Source of the DNA: an uncultured Prevotella sp.
Lineage (GTDB): Bacteria; Bacteroidota; Bacteroidia; Bacteroidales; Bacteroidaceae
Reading direction: 5' to 3'
Length of the DNA: 13,440 nucleotides
Assembly: GCA_946999045.1 (NCBI GenBank)
Contig: CAMQBR010000053.1
Location: 1 to 13,440, forward strand
Numbering within the stretch: position 1 is the stretch's first letter; the number at the start of each line of letters is the position of its first letter. Made by a program: the position numbers and the translations under genes. Below are positions 5,742 to 12,460 of the stretch, piece after piece. A model generated the notes under the pieces. The model did not search any database. It was not told the DNA's origin and saw only the letters and a list, made by a program, of their open reading frames with translations.

Positions 5742-6878
5742 TTATTCAGCGATACAAATAGTAACACGGTTCTTCATATTCTCGTTAAATGGTTGAACAC
5801 GAGAACCCTTAGAGTCAGAAATAATTCTGTCTGCTGCAATCTTATATTTTGCCTGCAATGTCTTTACTACGATTTGAGAACGAAGTTTAGCCAAACGATC
5901 GTTAATACGATTATTACCAGTACCTGCATCGGCATAACCTGTTACAGAAACCTTAGCTTTAGGATTAGCATTGAGGAACTCTACCATTTCCTTTATCTTA
6001 CCTTCTTGGGTAGAACGAATCTTTGAAGAATTGATTGTGAAGAATATATCACGGCGGAAAGGTTCTGCCTTCTTTTCCTCAACCTTTTCTTCTACTACAG
6101 GAGCTGGTGTAGGAGCAGGTTTTTCTTCTACTACAGGAGTTGGTTCTGGTTTAGGTGCAACCTTCTTGTAAGTCTTGCCCAAGTTGATACGAAAACCTGC
6201 CAAGCCATTAAAATACCAGTCAGCATTACCAGCTTTCTTAGAATTATACCTATCGCTAAGAACATTAGCGTTTCCTTCAATAACGAAGTTAACTGCTTTG
6301 CTCAAACGGAAAGACAATTCTACTCCACCTCTTCCATAAGGAAGAACTTTTGTTCCATCCCAAAGATACTCTAATTGATACTTGTCTAATTCTTTCAAGG
6401 TTGCAGCAATTTTATTTGCCTCATCATTTTTCCAACCAATGTTTGCACCACCACCAACGTATGCAGTAACATTGAATACTCGATTAGGATTCCAACCACA
6501 GAACAAGTTAGACAAATTTAAAGCAAGGTCTAAACCCGGAGCTACATAGTTATACTTATAATCTGCAGTAAATGGGTTTCCTGTACGAGCCAATTCGTAA
6601 CCATTCCACCCTCCTTTACTCTGCAAACCATTAGCCTGCAAGCGCAAAGAAAATACTGGAGTAAATTGATAACCTAATCCAAGCTGCACATTTGGAGAAA
6701 GCAATTTATTAAATTTAGCTTCACCAAGTGTGTACTGTGCACCACCCTGTAAATTGATAAAAGCATGCTTCTGAAAGAAGTATTCATTTCCGGCTTTATC
6801 AGTATAGGTAGCTTGTGCAAAAGCTGTACTTGCCAATGAAACCATTGACAAACCTAAAAATAATTTACGTACGTTCAT
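5742..6878 (-). CDS. OmpA-family outer membrane porin with peptidoglycan-binding domain
   Basis: A 378-residue outer membrane protein. Residues 1-22 are a signal peptide cut after AFA-QA. Residues about 35-235 carry alternating hydrophobic/aromatic strands (INLQGGAQYTLG, VQLGLGYQFT, FSLRLQANG, LAGFRINLG) and should form a small beta-barrel. Residues 241-270 are a Pro/Glu/Lys/Val linker with near-repeats of PTPVVEEKP and APVVEEK. Residues 275-376 are the OmpA C-terminal domain: IFFTINSSKI, VTGYADAGTG with Asp317, and LAKLRSQ with Arg333, the pair that contacts diaminopimelate. It would tether outer membrane to cell wall. Upstream (71 bases) lies a small lipoprotein gene on the same strand. A degenerate promoter is possible (TTTG at 6932-6929, 19 bases, TAGTTG at 6909-6904). 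Family is firm; the precise paralogue name is not claimed. Confidence 0.95.
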   Translation of the reverse strand: MNVRKLFLGLSMVSLASTAFAQATYTDKAGNEYFFQKHAFINLQGGAQYTLGEAKFNKLLSPNVQLGLGYQFTPVFSLRLQANGLQSKGGWNGYELARTGNPFTADYKYNYVAPGLDLALNLSNLFCGWNPNRVFNVTAYVGGGANIGWKNDEANKIAATLKELDKYQLEYLWDGTKVLPYGRGGVELSFRLSKAVNFVIEGNANVLSDRYNSKKAGNADWYFNGLAGFRINLGKTYKKVAPKPEPTPVVEEKPAPTPAPVVEEKVEEKKAEPFRRDIFFTINSSKIRSTQEGKIKEMVEFLNANPKAKVSVTGYADAGTGNNRINDRLAKLRSQIVVKTLQAKYKIAADRIISDSKGSRVQPFNENMKNRVTICIAE

Positions 6879-6949
6879 AATTTTATTTTATCAAAAAATA
6901 TAACAACTAAAAAAATTGAGAGTGCCAACAAAAGCTAACACTATTCAAC

Positions 6950-7294
6950 TTAATTATCATACTTAATATTAATAGCAGGTTCGCCATTTTGCATATCTTC
7001 ATAATGACGATAAAGTTTGCCATCACGAAGATAGTAATAAGCAGGATCTCCATTCCAAGCAATAGTAGCGAAAACACTCTTATGACCTTCACCGTCACGC
7101 CAAGTTATTTTGTTTACCTTGCTGGTACCAGCAAACTGGATAGTACCAGTATAATCCTCATTTAATACAAACTTATTATCAAATTCATCTGTAAAAGAGC
7201 CAGCAAACTTTCCATTTTCATGCTTTGTACCACCACCGCATGCTGCAAGCACAAGGGCGCCAAAAAGCAATAATATTCCTAAATATTTTTTCAT
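6950..7294 (-). CDS. Small predicted lipoprotein of unknown function
   Basis: A 114-residue protein with a short basic start, a hydrophobic core and the lipobox LAAC, giving lipidated Cys19 followed by GGG, so it is a signal-peptidase II substrate. The mature part (about 95 residues) contains alternating short hydrophobic and polar runs: FAGSFTDEFDNKFVLNEDYT, GTIQFAGTSKVNKITWRDGE, and AYYYLRDGKLYRHYED. This suggests a small beta-sheet domain that responds to or mimics a displayed parameter set, as in many Bacteroidetes lipoproteins, but I recognise no family. It is followed on the same strand, 71 bases on, by the OmpA-type porin, so co-transcription and an envelope role are plausible. An inverted repeat (TATCAC 7318-7323 with GTGATA 7331-7336) lies upstream. 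Confidence 0.85.
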   Translation of the reverse strand: MKKYLGILLLFGALVLAACGGGTKHENGKFAGSFTDEFDNKFVLNEDYTGTIQFAGTSKVNKITWRDGEGHKSVFATIAWNGDPAYYYLRDGKLYRHYEDMQNGEPAINIKYDN

Positions 7295-7317
7295 ACTTCC
7301 AAAAAATTTATGAAAGA

Positions 7318-7336
7318 TATCACCACATTAGTGATA
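7318..7336. promoter_or_regulatory. Inverted repeat upstream of the small lipoprotein gene
   Basis: TATCAC at 7318-7323 and GTGATA at 7331-7336 form perfect 6-base arms around CACATTA, 24 to 42 bases before the start at 7294. It could be an operator or a leader hairpin. No TAnnTTTG box was found here, so the promoter of the lipoprotein gene is unresolved. Confidence 0.3.
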
Positions 7337-7389
7337 AGAAATAACGGCACTCAAATTATCATCATTCAAGTTAACCGTTTTCACATTGG

Positions 7390-7427
7390 AAAAAAGGTGC
7401 CTTCACTCGAAGGAAGACACCTTTTTT
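7390..7427 (-). terminator. Terminator of the large surface lipoprotein gene
   Basis: An outer stem of AAAAAAGGTG (7390-7399) with CACCTTTTTT (7418-7427) encloses CCTTC (7400-7404) paired with GAAGG (7409-7413) around ACTC, with a 4-base bulge (AAGA, 7414-7417). On the minus strand it ends in six T, 52 bases or more past the stop at 7480. The T-run on the other strand makes it potentially bidirectional. Confidence 0.85.
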
Positions 7428-7479
7428 ATTATGCTTTGAAAAATCTATCGAAATTAATCGATATCATTTCTCAAAATGA

Positions 7480-10350
7480 TTATTTTTTTATAGTCTTGGT
7501 TACCTTAACTTTAACGGTGGTTTCAATTACACCCCACTTATAAGTTACTTTAACAGGAACTGTCAACTCATAAGGTTCTTGTACTGTTGTTTGGTTATTT
7601 CTGTATGTCAAGAAACCAAATAATGATTTAGTAGAAGTATTACCAAAGGTATATCCATCCTTTTTAAAGTTACCTTCTACCTTGCCTACTTTAATATCTG
7701 TAGGCAATGGGGTACCAGACACACCATTCAAGTTACAAGTAACTTTCGTTAAGTCTACAGAGATATTCTGTACGCCATAATACTCCCAGTAATTTGAATT
7801 CTCAGCAAAGCTATTAGCTGTATTATTTCTCCAATCGGTAGGAGTAATCAATTTTTCTAAAGCTATATAAGAACCCTTATTTCCGAAGTTTACGCCATCT
7901 ACGAAATCTTCAGCAGCGTTGGCTGCAACATTCAATGGACGGAGGAAATTAGCACGGAAATACTCTGCGCCATTAAATGTAACGCTTACCTTACGATCTG
8001 TATTGCCGCAAATATAGCCTGATACAGAGAAGTATGCATACATTTTTCCTGTATTCAAAAGCTGCTTACCTACTTCGCTATTATCCAAGTATGTTACAGT
8101 GTTAGCATTGTCGGTATTCGCAATCTTAGCAACTTCTGAGCCATTATCTGTCAATGTTAATCCATCGGCTGAAACTTCAAACTTAACCTCAACATCACCA
8201 ATCTTTTTAATACTCTCCATTTTCTCCTTATTGAAGATGAAGATAGGATGTTCTACCTTAGTATCAACTAACAACTTACCATTCTCATTGGTCTTGAAAG
8301 GTGAATTCAAATTATTAACATAAGTACACTTGTTAGCGTCTGTTGCTCCAGCATCTGGAGTAGCTACATGGAACTCAACCGTTGTCTTATCTGCATTCCA
8401 GAAGTTAGACCAATACTTATCAACACCTAAATCATAAACTTTCTGGATACCCTGTATCTTACCAGTTTTTAATGTAATCTTAACAACATTATTCTCTTCA
8501 CCAGCGGCAGTACGATAGTAAACTGTTCTCGTCAACCCATCCTTATCAGCATTATCCCACATCTCTTGGTTTGTGAGTGTCCACTTAAGAATGTAAGTTG
8601 TTACATCACCAACAGTCTCTGTTACTTCCTCAACTTTACCTACTTGATCGTCCTTGCCATCTTGTGCGTCAAATACTTTATAGGTGTTATGGAAGTCATC
8701 ACGATCCATACCAACAACATTATAAATGTTAACATTACTTTGCTCAACACTTGTCTTTACGGTGCAATCTTGGCCACATGCAAAAGTAAAATCAGCAACC
8801 TTTAAATCAACATTCGTTGACTTTGGCTTTGTAGTTTTCTTTACGATGTGTACCTTGATATAAGCTATTTCTACAGCTTTATCGCCATGCATTAAATATG
8901 CACGAACAATAGGAGTACGTCCTACAGCAGCAAAGTTCTTCTTATCACCAAATACCCTTGCTGAAATTTCGCCGTTGTTAGCTAATGTAATAAACTCATC
9001 CTGTGGAGTGGCATTAGTACCTAACTTATAATTCTTAACAACATCGAATTTAAAGTGCATACCATGAGACTCAAGATCTACAGCTTCAGGGTTGCCACTT
9101 CCTTTTACGAAACAAGCTTTAACTACCTCGTTCAAGTTAACTTTATCGTTTAAAGTCAACTCTACATCTATATCCTTGGTATCAGTTGTACTCCATACAG
9201 GCATCTCTTTAAGCTTACCAGCCTCACCATCTTTCGCATTAATACCAACAAGGGCACTTCTGAGCTGATACATAGGAGTTGCTTTTTGGTTAAAGATACG
9301 AATATCAGGATCATTCACATGAGTGAAAGCAACATACTCTGCATTTACCTTTTGGTTGTTACGAGTTGTAGCCTCTAATGATGCCTCAGAAATATGCTCT
9401 AGATTAGCAGCACGTCCAGTAACGTTAACTTCTACCTTCAAGACACCATCCTTAAATTCTTTGAACGTAGGAGTAGCATTGAAGTCTTCAGAAGCTGCGG
9501 CACGAGTCTTACCATATTCAGCATCTTTTTGAACCTCAAAAGCCAATTTCTTCAAATCCTCTACATTTGCGTTAGAAGGGGTAACTTTATAATAAGCATA
9601 AGTCTTAACGTTTACGTTATTATCAGTTGAACCTAACTCAGCCTTTTCATCTTTAGAATCTTGCTTATCTAAAGTTTGCGCCTTAAACTGGAACGACTCA
9701 ATACGAATTGTAGGAACGCCATCCTCAATGTATCTACCCTTTTGATCTTTTTGGAAAACAAAGCCACGTAATACATTGCTAACGGCAATCGTAATTTTGC
9801 CACCTTCAATACCCTTTACATTGTACAATGTAAGCTCGTTCTGGTCCATAGTAGCTGTAATAGTACCAGGAGCAAGGAATGAAATTTTAGTATTTTTTAC
9901 AGTGCCATTTTCATATACGTCAAACATACCTGTACCCTCATTAGGAACATAATATTTGCCGTCTTTGCCATTAACACCGTTTTTGCCATCAACGCCGTTT
10001 TTGCCATCAACGCCAATAGCTTTGTTTTCGGTTTTTTCACCATTCAAGCACCAATAGCCATCTTTAATGGTCCATGCAGCACCATCTTTACCATCTTTAC
10101 CGTTAGTAATGGTATAATCTTTACCATTGCTTAAAACGATTTTAATACCACCGTCAACAGACTGAACATCCTTTATTACACTACCATTAGTAATCAATGT
10201 TTGGATTTGTTCAATCAGTTTTTTGTTAGCATCAATTTGTTGTTGCAGATTATTGATCTGATCATCATAATCCTTACATGATGTAACAAAGCCTGTGGAT
10301 CCCAAAATGAGGGTACCCATCAGCAACGTACCTAAGAATTTCTTTCTCAT
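7480..10350 (-). CDS. Large surface lipoprotein with DUF4988/PL29-like N-terminus and collagen-like repeat
   Basis: A 956-residue lipoprotein. From the ATG at 10350 (MRKKFLGTLL) a signal peptide leads to the lipobox FVTSC with Cys25. An in-frame ATG at 10374 would add eight residues and spoil the signal, so it is not used. Residues about 27-55 (KDYDDQINNLQQQIDANKKL) form a short coiled coil. Residues 84-132 hold Gly-rich GKDGKDG and a GVDGKNG-type repeat. Such N-termini occur in many Bacteroidales surface proteins annotated DUF4988 or PL29 lyase N-terminal domain. The remaining roughly 800 residues look beta-rich with Asx/Thr/Lys-rich strands, ending in VPVKVTYKWGVIETTVKVKV. There is a consensus promoter, a leader of about 140 bases and a strong terminator, so it is monocistronic. 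I see no catalytic motif. A surface or S-layer-like structural role is possible, not shown. Confidence 0.85.
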   Translation of the reverse strand: MRKKFLGTLLMGTLILGSTGFVTSCKDYDDQINNLQQQIDANKKLIEQIQTLITNGSVIKDVQSVDGGIKIVLSNGKDYTITNGKDGKDGAAWTIKDGYWCLNGEKTENKAIGVDGKNGVDGKNGVNGKDGKYYVPNEGTGMFDVYENGTVKNTKISFLAPGTITATMDQNELTLYNVKGIEGGKITIAVSNVLRGFVFQKDQKGRYIEDGVPTIRIESFQFKAQTLDKQDSKDEKAELGSTDNNVNVKTYAYYKVTPSNANVEDLKKLAFEVQKDAEYGKTRAAASEDFNATPTFKEFKDGVLKVEVNVTGRAANLEHISEASLEATTRNNQKVNAEYVAFTHVNDPDIRIFNQKATPMYQLRSALVGINAKDGEAGKLKEMPVWSTTDTKDIDVELTLNDKVNLNEVVKACFVKGSGNPEAVDLESHGMHFKFDVVKNYKLGTNATPQDEFITLANNGEISARVFGDKKNFAAVGRTPIVRAYLMHGDKAVEIAYIKVHIVKKTTKPKSTNVDLKVADFTFACGQDCTVKTSVEQSNVNIYNVVGMDRDDFHNTYKVFDAQDGKDDQVGKVEEVTETVGDVTTYILKWTLTNQEMWDNADKDGLTRTVYYRTAAGEENNVVKITLKTGKIQGIQKVYDLGVDKYWSNFWNADKTTVEFHVATPDAGATDANKCTYVNNLNSPFKTNENGKLLVDTKVEHPIFIFNKEKMESIKKIGDVEVKFEVSADGLTLTDNGSEVAKIANTDNANTVTYLDNSEVGKQLLNTGKMYAYFSVSGYICGNTDRKVSVTFNGAEYFRANFLRPLNVAANAAEDFVDGVNFGNKGSYIALEKLITPTDWRNNTANSFAENSNYWEYYGVQNISVDLTKVTCNLNGVSGTPLPTDIKVGKVEGNFKKDGYTFGNTSTKSLFGFLTYRNNQTTVQEPYELTVPVKVTYKWGVIETTVKVKVTKTIKK
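9962..10015 (-). repeat. 18-bp tandem repeat encoding the collagen-like segment
   Basis: Three consecutive 18-base units (9962-9979, 9980-9997, 9998-10015). The second and third differ at only one base, the first by a few more. Each encodes a six-residue Gly-Val-Asp/Asn-Gly-Lys-Asn/Asp unit in the large lipoprotein. A shorter relative (GKDGKDG, near 10079-10099) lies upstream in the gene. Confidence 0.8.
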
Positions 10351-10695
10351 ACGATATAAAATTAAATAAAACAAAAATAATAAATATATTCAATAGTTTA
10401 TGCGCCAAACCCTTTAAAAGAGAATAACACAATTGTTTCTGATATCATTTTTTATAATTTATGTACATAGTAACCCTATAATAGGCTATTTATCTTGGTG
10501 CAAATATATAGATAAATATTAAAACAAGCAAATAAAACATATTATTTTTACACATAACACACTGTTTTTTTGTTTTATATCTTGCATTCTGCAAATAAAA
10601 GGGAGTTATTTTTTCTAATTAACTTTCTTTACACCTAATATATATATATATGCATCTTTATGTTGATAGCCTTTTTGTAGAGAAGCCTTGTTTTT
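10351..10695 (-). other. Leader and promoter region of the large lipoprotein gene
   Basis: There is no gene in this gap. It contains the promoter at 10501-10532, a predicted leader from about 10494 to 10351 that is very AT-rich, and a near-palindrome CCTATAATAGG (10475-10485) close to the 5' end of the transcript. Further on is a TA dinucleotide run near 10638-10652. A second possible -7 box, TATTTTTG (10379-10372 on the minus strand), has no -33 partner. I find no clear terminator for asnS, which ends at 10696; AGCCTT occurs twice as a direct repeat there, not as a hairpin. Confidence 0.55.
10501..10532 (-). promoter_or_regulatory. Promoter of the large surface lipoprotein gene
   Basis: On the minus strand TTTG (10532-10529), 20 bases, TATATTTG (10508-10501), a full match to the Bacteroidetes promoter consensus. 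Transcription would begin near 10494, leaving about 143 bases of leader. Confidence 0.75.
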
Positions 10696-12090
10696 TTAGT
10701 ATTCTGCACTCTTTGGTGTACGTGGGAAAGGAATAACGTCACGAATGTTCTGCATACCTGTTACAAAGAGAATGAGACGTTCGAAGCCTAATCCAAAACC
10801 ACCATGAGGGCAAGAGCCATATTTGCGGGTATCAAGATACCACCACATATCTTTCATTGGGATGTGTCTACTCTCTATCTCTGCCAATAACTTATCGTAG
10901 CTCTCTTCACGAACAGAACCACCAATAATCTCACCAATTTGTGGAAAGAGCACATCGGTACCTTGAACAGTTTTCTTGTCTTCGTTTATCTTCATGTAAA
11001 ACGCCTTAATCTCTTTAGGATAGTTGTACATGATAACAGGCTTCTTAAAGTGCTCCTCTACTAAGTAGCGTTCATGTTCGCTGGCTAAATCCATGCCCCA
11101 TGATACAGGAAACTCAAACTTATGCCCTCTCTTTACCGCTTCTTCCAGTATTTTTACACCTTCGGTATACTCCAAACGAACAAAGTTCTCGCTAACCACA
11201 CTATTCAGACGCTCCAACAACGTTTTGTCTATCATTTTGTTTAAGAACTCAAGATCGTCTTTACAGTTATTGAGAGCCCATTGTACACAATATTTAATAA
11301 ACTCTTCCTCTATAGACATCAGTTCATCAAGGTCTACGAAGGCCATTTCTGGTTCTATCATCCAGAATTCTGCCAAATGTCGAGGAGTATTAGAATTTTC
11401 TGCACGGAAGGTTGGACCAAACGTATAAATCTGCCCCAATGCCGTAGCACCGAGTTCACCTTCCAACTGTCCTGACACAGTAAGTGATGTCATCTTACCA
11501 AAGAAGTCATCATCATATTTTATCTTTCCGTTCTCATCACGTTTCAAATTATTTAAGTCAAGTGTAGTAACTTGAAACATTTCGCCTGCTCCTTCTGCAT
11601 CAGATGCAGTGATAAGAGGTGTATGAAAGTAAAAGTAACCATGCTGATGAAAATATTGGTGGATAGCAATAGCCATATTGTGGCGAATACGCATAACGGC
11701 ACCAAAAGTATTAGTACGCAAACGCAAATGAGCATGCTGGCGCATATACTCAAAGGTTTGCCCCTTCTTCTGCATAGGATAGTCGCTGCCACACAATCCG
11801 TATATCTCAATGTTTTTGCATTGTATCTCAACAGCTTGTCCTTTGCCTTGGCTCTCTACCAATGTACCTGTTACAGCAAGACAAGCACCTGTGGTAATAC
11901 TCTTTAGCTTGTCGGTATCCACCTTTGTTGGGTCAACAACAATTTGTACATTCTTAATTGTTGAACCATCGTTCAATGCAATAAAGTCAACCGCTTTACT
12001 GCTACGATGCGTACGCACCCATCCTTTTACCAGCACATCTTTATTAAAGTCTGTACGCTGAAGAACATCAATAATTTTTGTACGTTTCAT
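10696..12090 (-). CDS. asnS: Asparaginyl-tRNA synthetase
   Basis: A 464-residue class IIb aminoacyl-tRNA synthetase that charges tRNA-Asn with asparagine (E. coli AsnRS has 466). The N-terminal OB-fold for anticodon recognition covers about residues 1-105 (VLVKGWVRTHRSSKAVDFIA, 19-38). The catalytic domain follows, with motif 2 at 224-250 (FGPTFRAENSNTPRHLAEFW and the following IEPEMAF) and motif 3 at 431-464 (GFGLGFERLI and IPFPRTPKSAEY at the C-terminus). An insertion at about 174-200 (NNLKRDENGKIKYDDDFFGK) appears typical of Bacteroidetes members. The MIEPEMA reading in motif 2 favours AsnRS over AspRS. The ATG at 12088-12090 is preceded by an 8-bp tandem repeat (12105-12133). The gene lies downstream of the rluB-like gene on the same strand, 370 bases away, so it probably has its own promoter. 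Confidence 0.98.
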   Translation of the reverse strand: MKRTKIIDVLQRTDFNKDVLVKGWVRTHRSSKAVDFIALNDGSTIKNVQIVVDPTKVDTDKLKSITTGACLAVTGTLVESQGKGQAVEIQCKNIEIYGLCGSDYPMQKKGQTFEYMRQHAHLRLRTNTFGAVMRIRHNMAIAIHQYFHQHGYFYFHTPLITASDAEGAGEMFQVTTLDLNNLKRDENGKIKYDDDFFGKMTSLTVSGQLEGELGATALGQIYTFGPTFRAENSNTPRHLAEFWMIEPEMAFVDLDELMSIEEEFIKYCVQWALNNCKDDLEFLNKMIDKTLLERLNSVVSENFVRLEYTEGVKILEEAVKRGHKFEFPVSWGMDLASEHERYLVEEHFKKPVIMYNYPKEIKAFYMKINEDKKTVQGTDVLFPQIGEIIGGSVREESYDKLLAEIESRHIPMKDMWWYLDTRKYGSCPHGGFGLGFERLILFVTGMQNIRDVIPFPRTPKSAEY

Positions 12091-12104
12091 TATGTTTTTA
12101 ATTT

Positions 12105-12133
12105 ACGAGGTAACAAGTTGACGAGTTGACGAG
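12105..12133 (-). repeat. 8-bp tandem repeat upstream of asnS
   Basis: Four degenerate units on the plus strand: ACGAGGTA (12105-12112), ACAAGTTG (12113-12120), ACGAGTTG (12121-12128), ACGAG (12129-12133). The array starts 15 bases before the asnS start codon, so it lies in the leader or promoter-proximal region. It parallels the 7-bp array before folA. Confidence 0.7.
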
Positions 12134-12155
12134 AAAACTATATAACTTGTAATAA

Positions 12156-12203
12156 CTTAAGGGCGGTGCCATATTTTATGTCAGTCTTTTTACATTTTGT
12201 CAT
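12156..12203 (-). promoter_or_regulatory. Degenerate sigma-54-like promoter with TGACA sites upstream of asnS
   Basis: On the minus strand TGGCAC (12171-12166), five bases, then TTAAG (12160-12156). The -24 half fits sigma-54, but the -12 half lacks the conserved GC of TTGC. Upstream lie TGACAT (12183-12178) and ATGACAAAATGT (12203-12192), which resemble the TGACA-n-TGTCA enhancer sites I recall near sigma-54 promoters in this phylum. The lost -12 makes activity doubtful. Confidence 0.3.
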
Positions 12204-12310
12204 CTTGTGTACCCTTTTTATATAAAACAGGCTGCGCCTCAACAATTCAAACAAGTTTGATTGTATTCGGCTTGCTCCGTTTTTGGTTCAATTTTGCTTG
12301 TTCGTTCAGT

Positions 12311-12328
12311 AGTATAGTTCGCTATACT
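12311..12328. repeat. Perfect 7-bp stem with TTCG tetraloop
   Basis: AGTATAG (12311-12317), TTCG (12318-12321), CTATACT (12322-12328). As plus-strand RNA this would be a stable UUCG hairpin; as minus-strand RNA the loop is CGAA. No U-tract follows on either strand, so it is not an ordinary intrinsic terminator. Confidence 0.65.
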
Positions 12329-12460
12329 CCTTCACTCACAAAAAAAATGGCATCAAAAATAGTCTCACAATCTGTCAAAGCTAATTGATAGAACCGTCCT
12401 AAAGAAATTAGATACATAGAAGATTAGCCAACTATCAAAAAAAACTTACCCACTTCTATT

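Larger units (their letters stand above)
12134..12460. other. Gene-free, palindrome-rich region between rluB and asnS
   Basis: Short reading frames on both strands look spurious. Three small perfect hairpins follow one another: AGGC-TGC-GCCT (12229-12239), TCAAAC-AA-GTTTGA (12247-12260) and AGTATAG-TTCG-CTATACT (12311-12328). On the minus strand a TGGCAC box with upstream TGACA-type sites lies at 12156-12203. CAAAGCTA (12376-12383) and CAAAAATA (12354-12361) are -7-like boxes on the minus strand without good -33 partners. The middle part (about 12225-12350) is richer in G+C than its surroundings and may be a dispersed repeat or a structured leader. Confidence 0.5.

Noticed and set aside
5703..6026. 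Plus-strand reading frame of 107 codons opposite the porin gene
   Set aside because: It is antisense to the well-supported OmpA domain, with Cys/Ile/Tyr-rich composition typical of a shadow frame.
6904..6934. GAGTGCCAA (6920-6928) resembling half of a CIRCE heat-shock operator, upstream of the porin gene
   Set aside because: Only one imperfect half-site is present. The complementary TTAGCACTC half at the standard 9-base spacing is missing, and a porin is not a usual HrcA target.
7310..7543. Plus-strand reading frame of 77 codons beginning just after the small lipoprotein
   Set aside because: It runs through the bidirectional terminator hairpin at 7390-7427 and into the 3' end of the large lipoprotein gene, with no family resemblance.
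10637..10653. TA dinucleotide run between asnS and the lipoprotein gene as a phase-variable promoter
   Set aside because: It lies about 100 bases upstream of the well-formed promoter at 10501-10532 and not between -33 and -7 elements, so there is no mechanism visible.
11572..11907. Plus-strand reading frame of 111 codons and others opposite asnS
   Set aside because: They are antisense to a complete and highly conserved AsnRS, and the composition is that of a reverse-strand shadow.
12197..12388. Plus-strand reading frame of 63 codons in the rluB-asnS gap
   Set aside because: It has odd composition (many Ser, Phe, Cys), no start signal or promoter and no recognisable family. It runs across the hairpin block and is probably chance.
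12091..12460. T-box or other known riboswitch ahead of asnS
   Set aside because: No T-box antiterminator sequence or specifier-loop layout is seen, and no terminator precedes the start codon. T-boxes are also not expected in this phylum.
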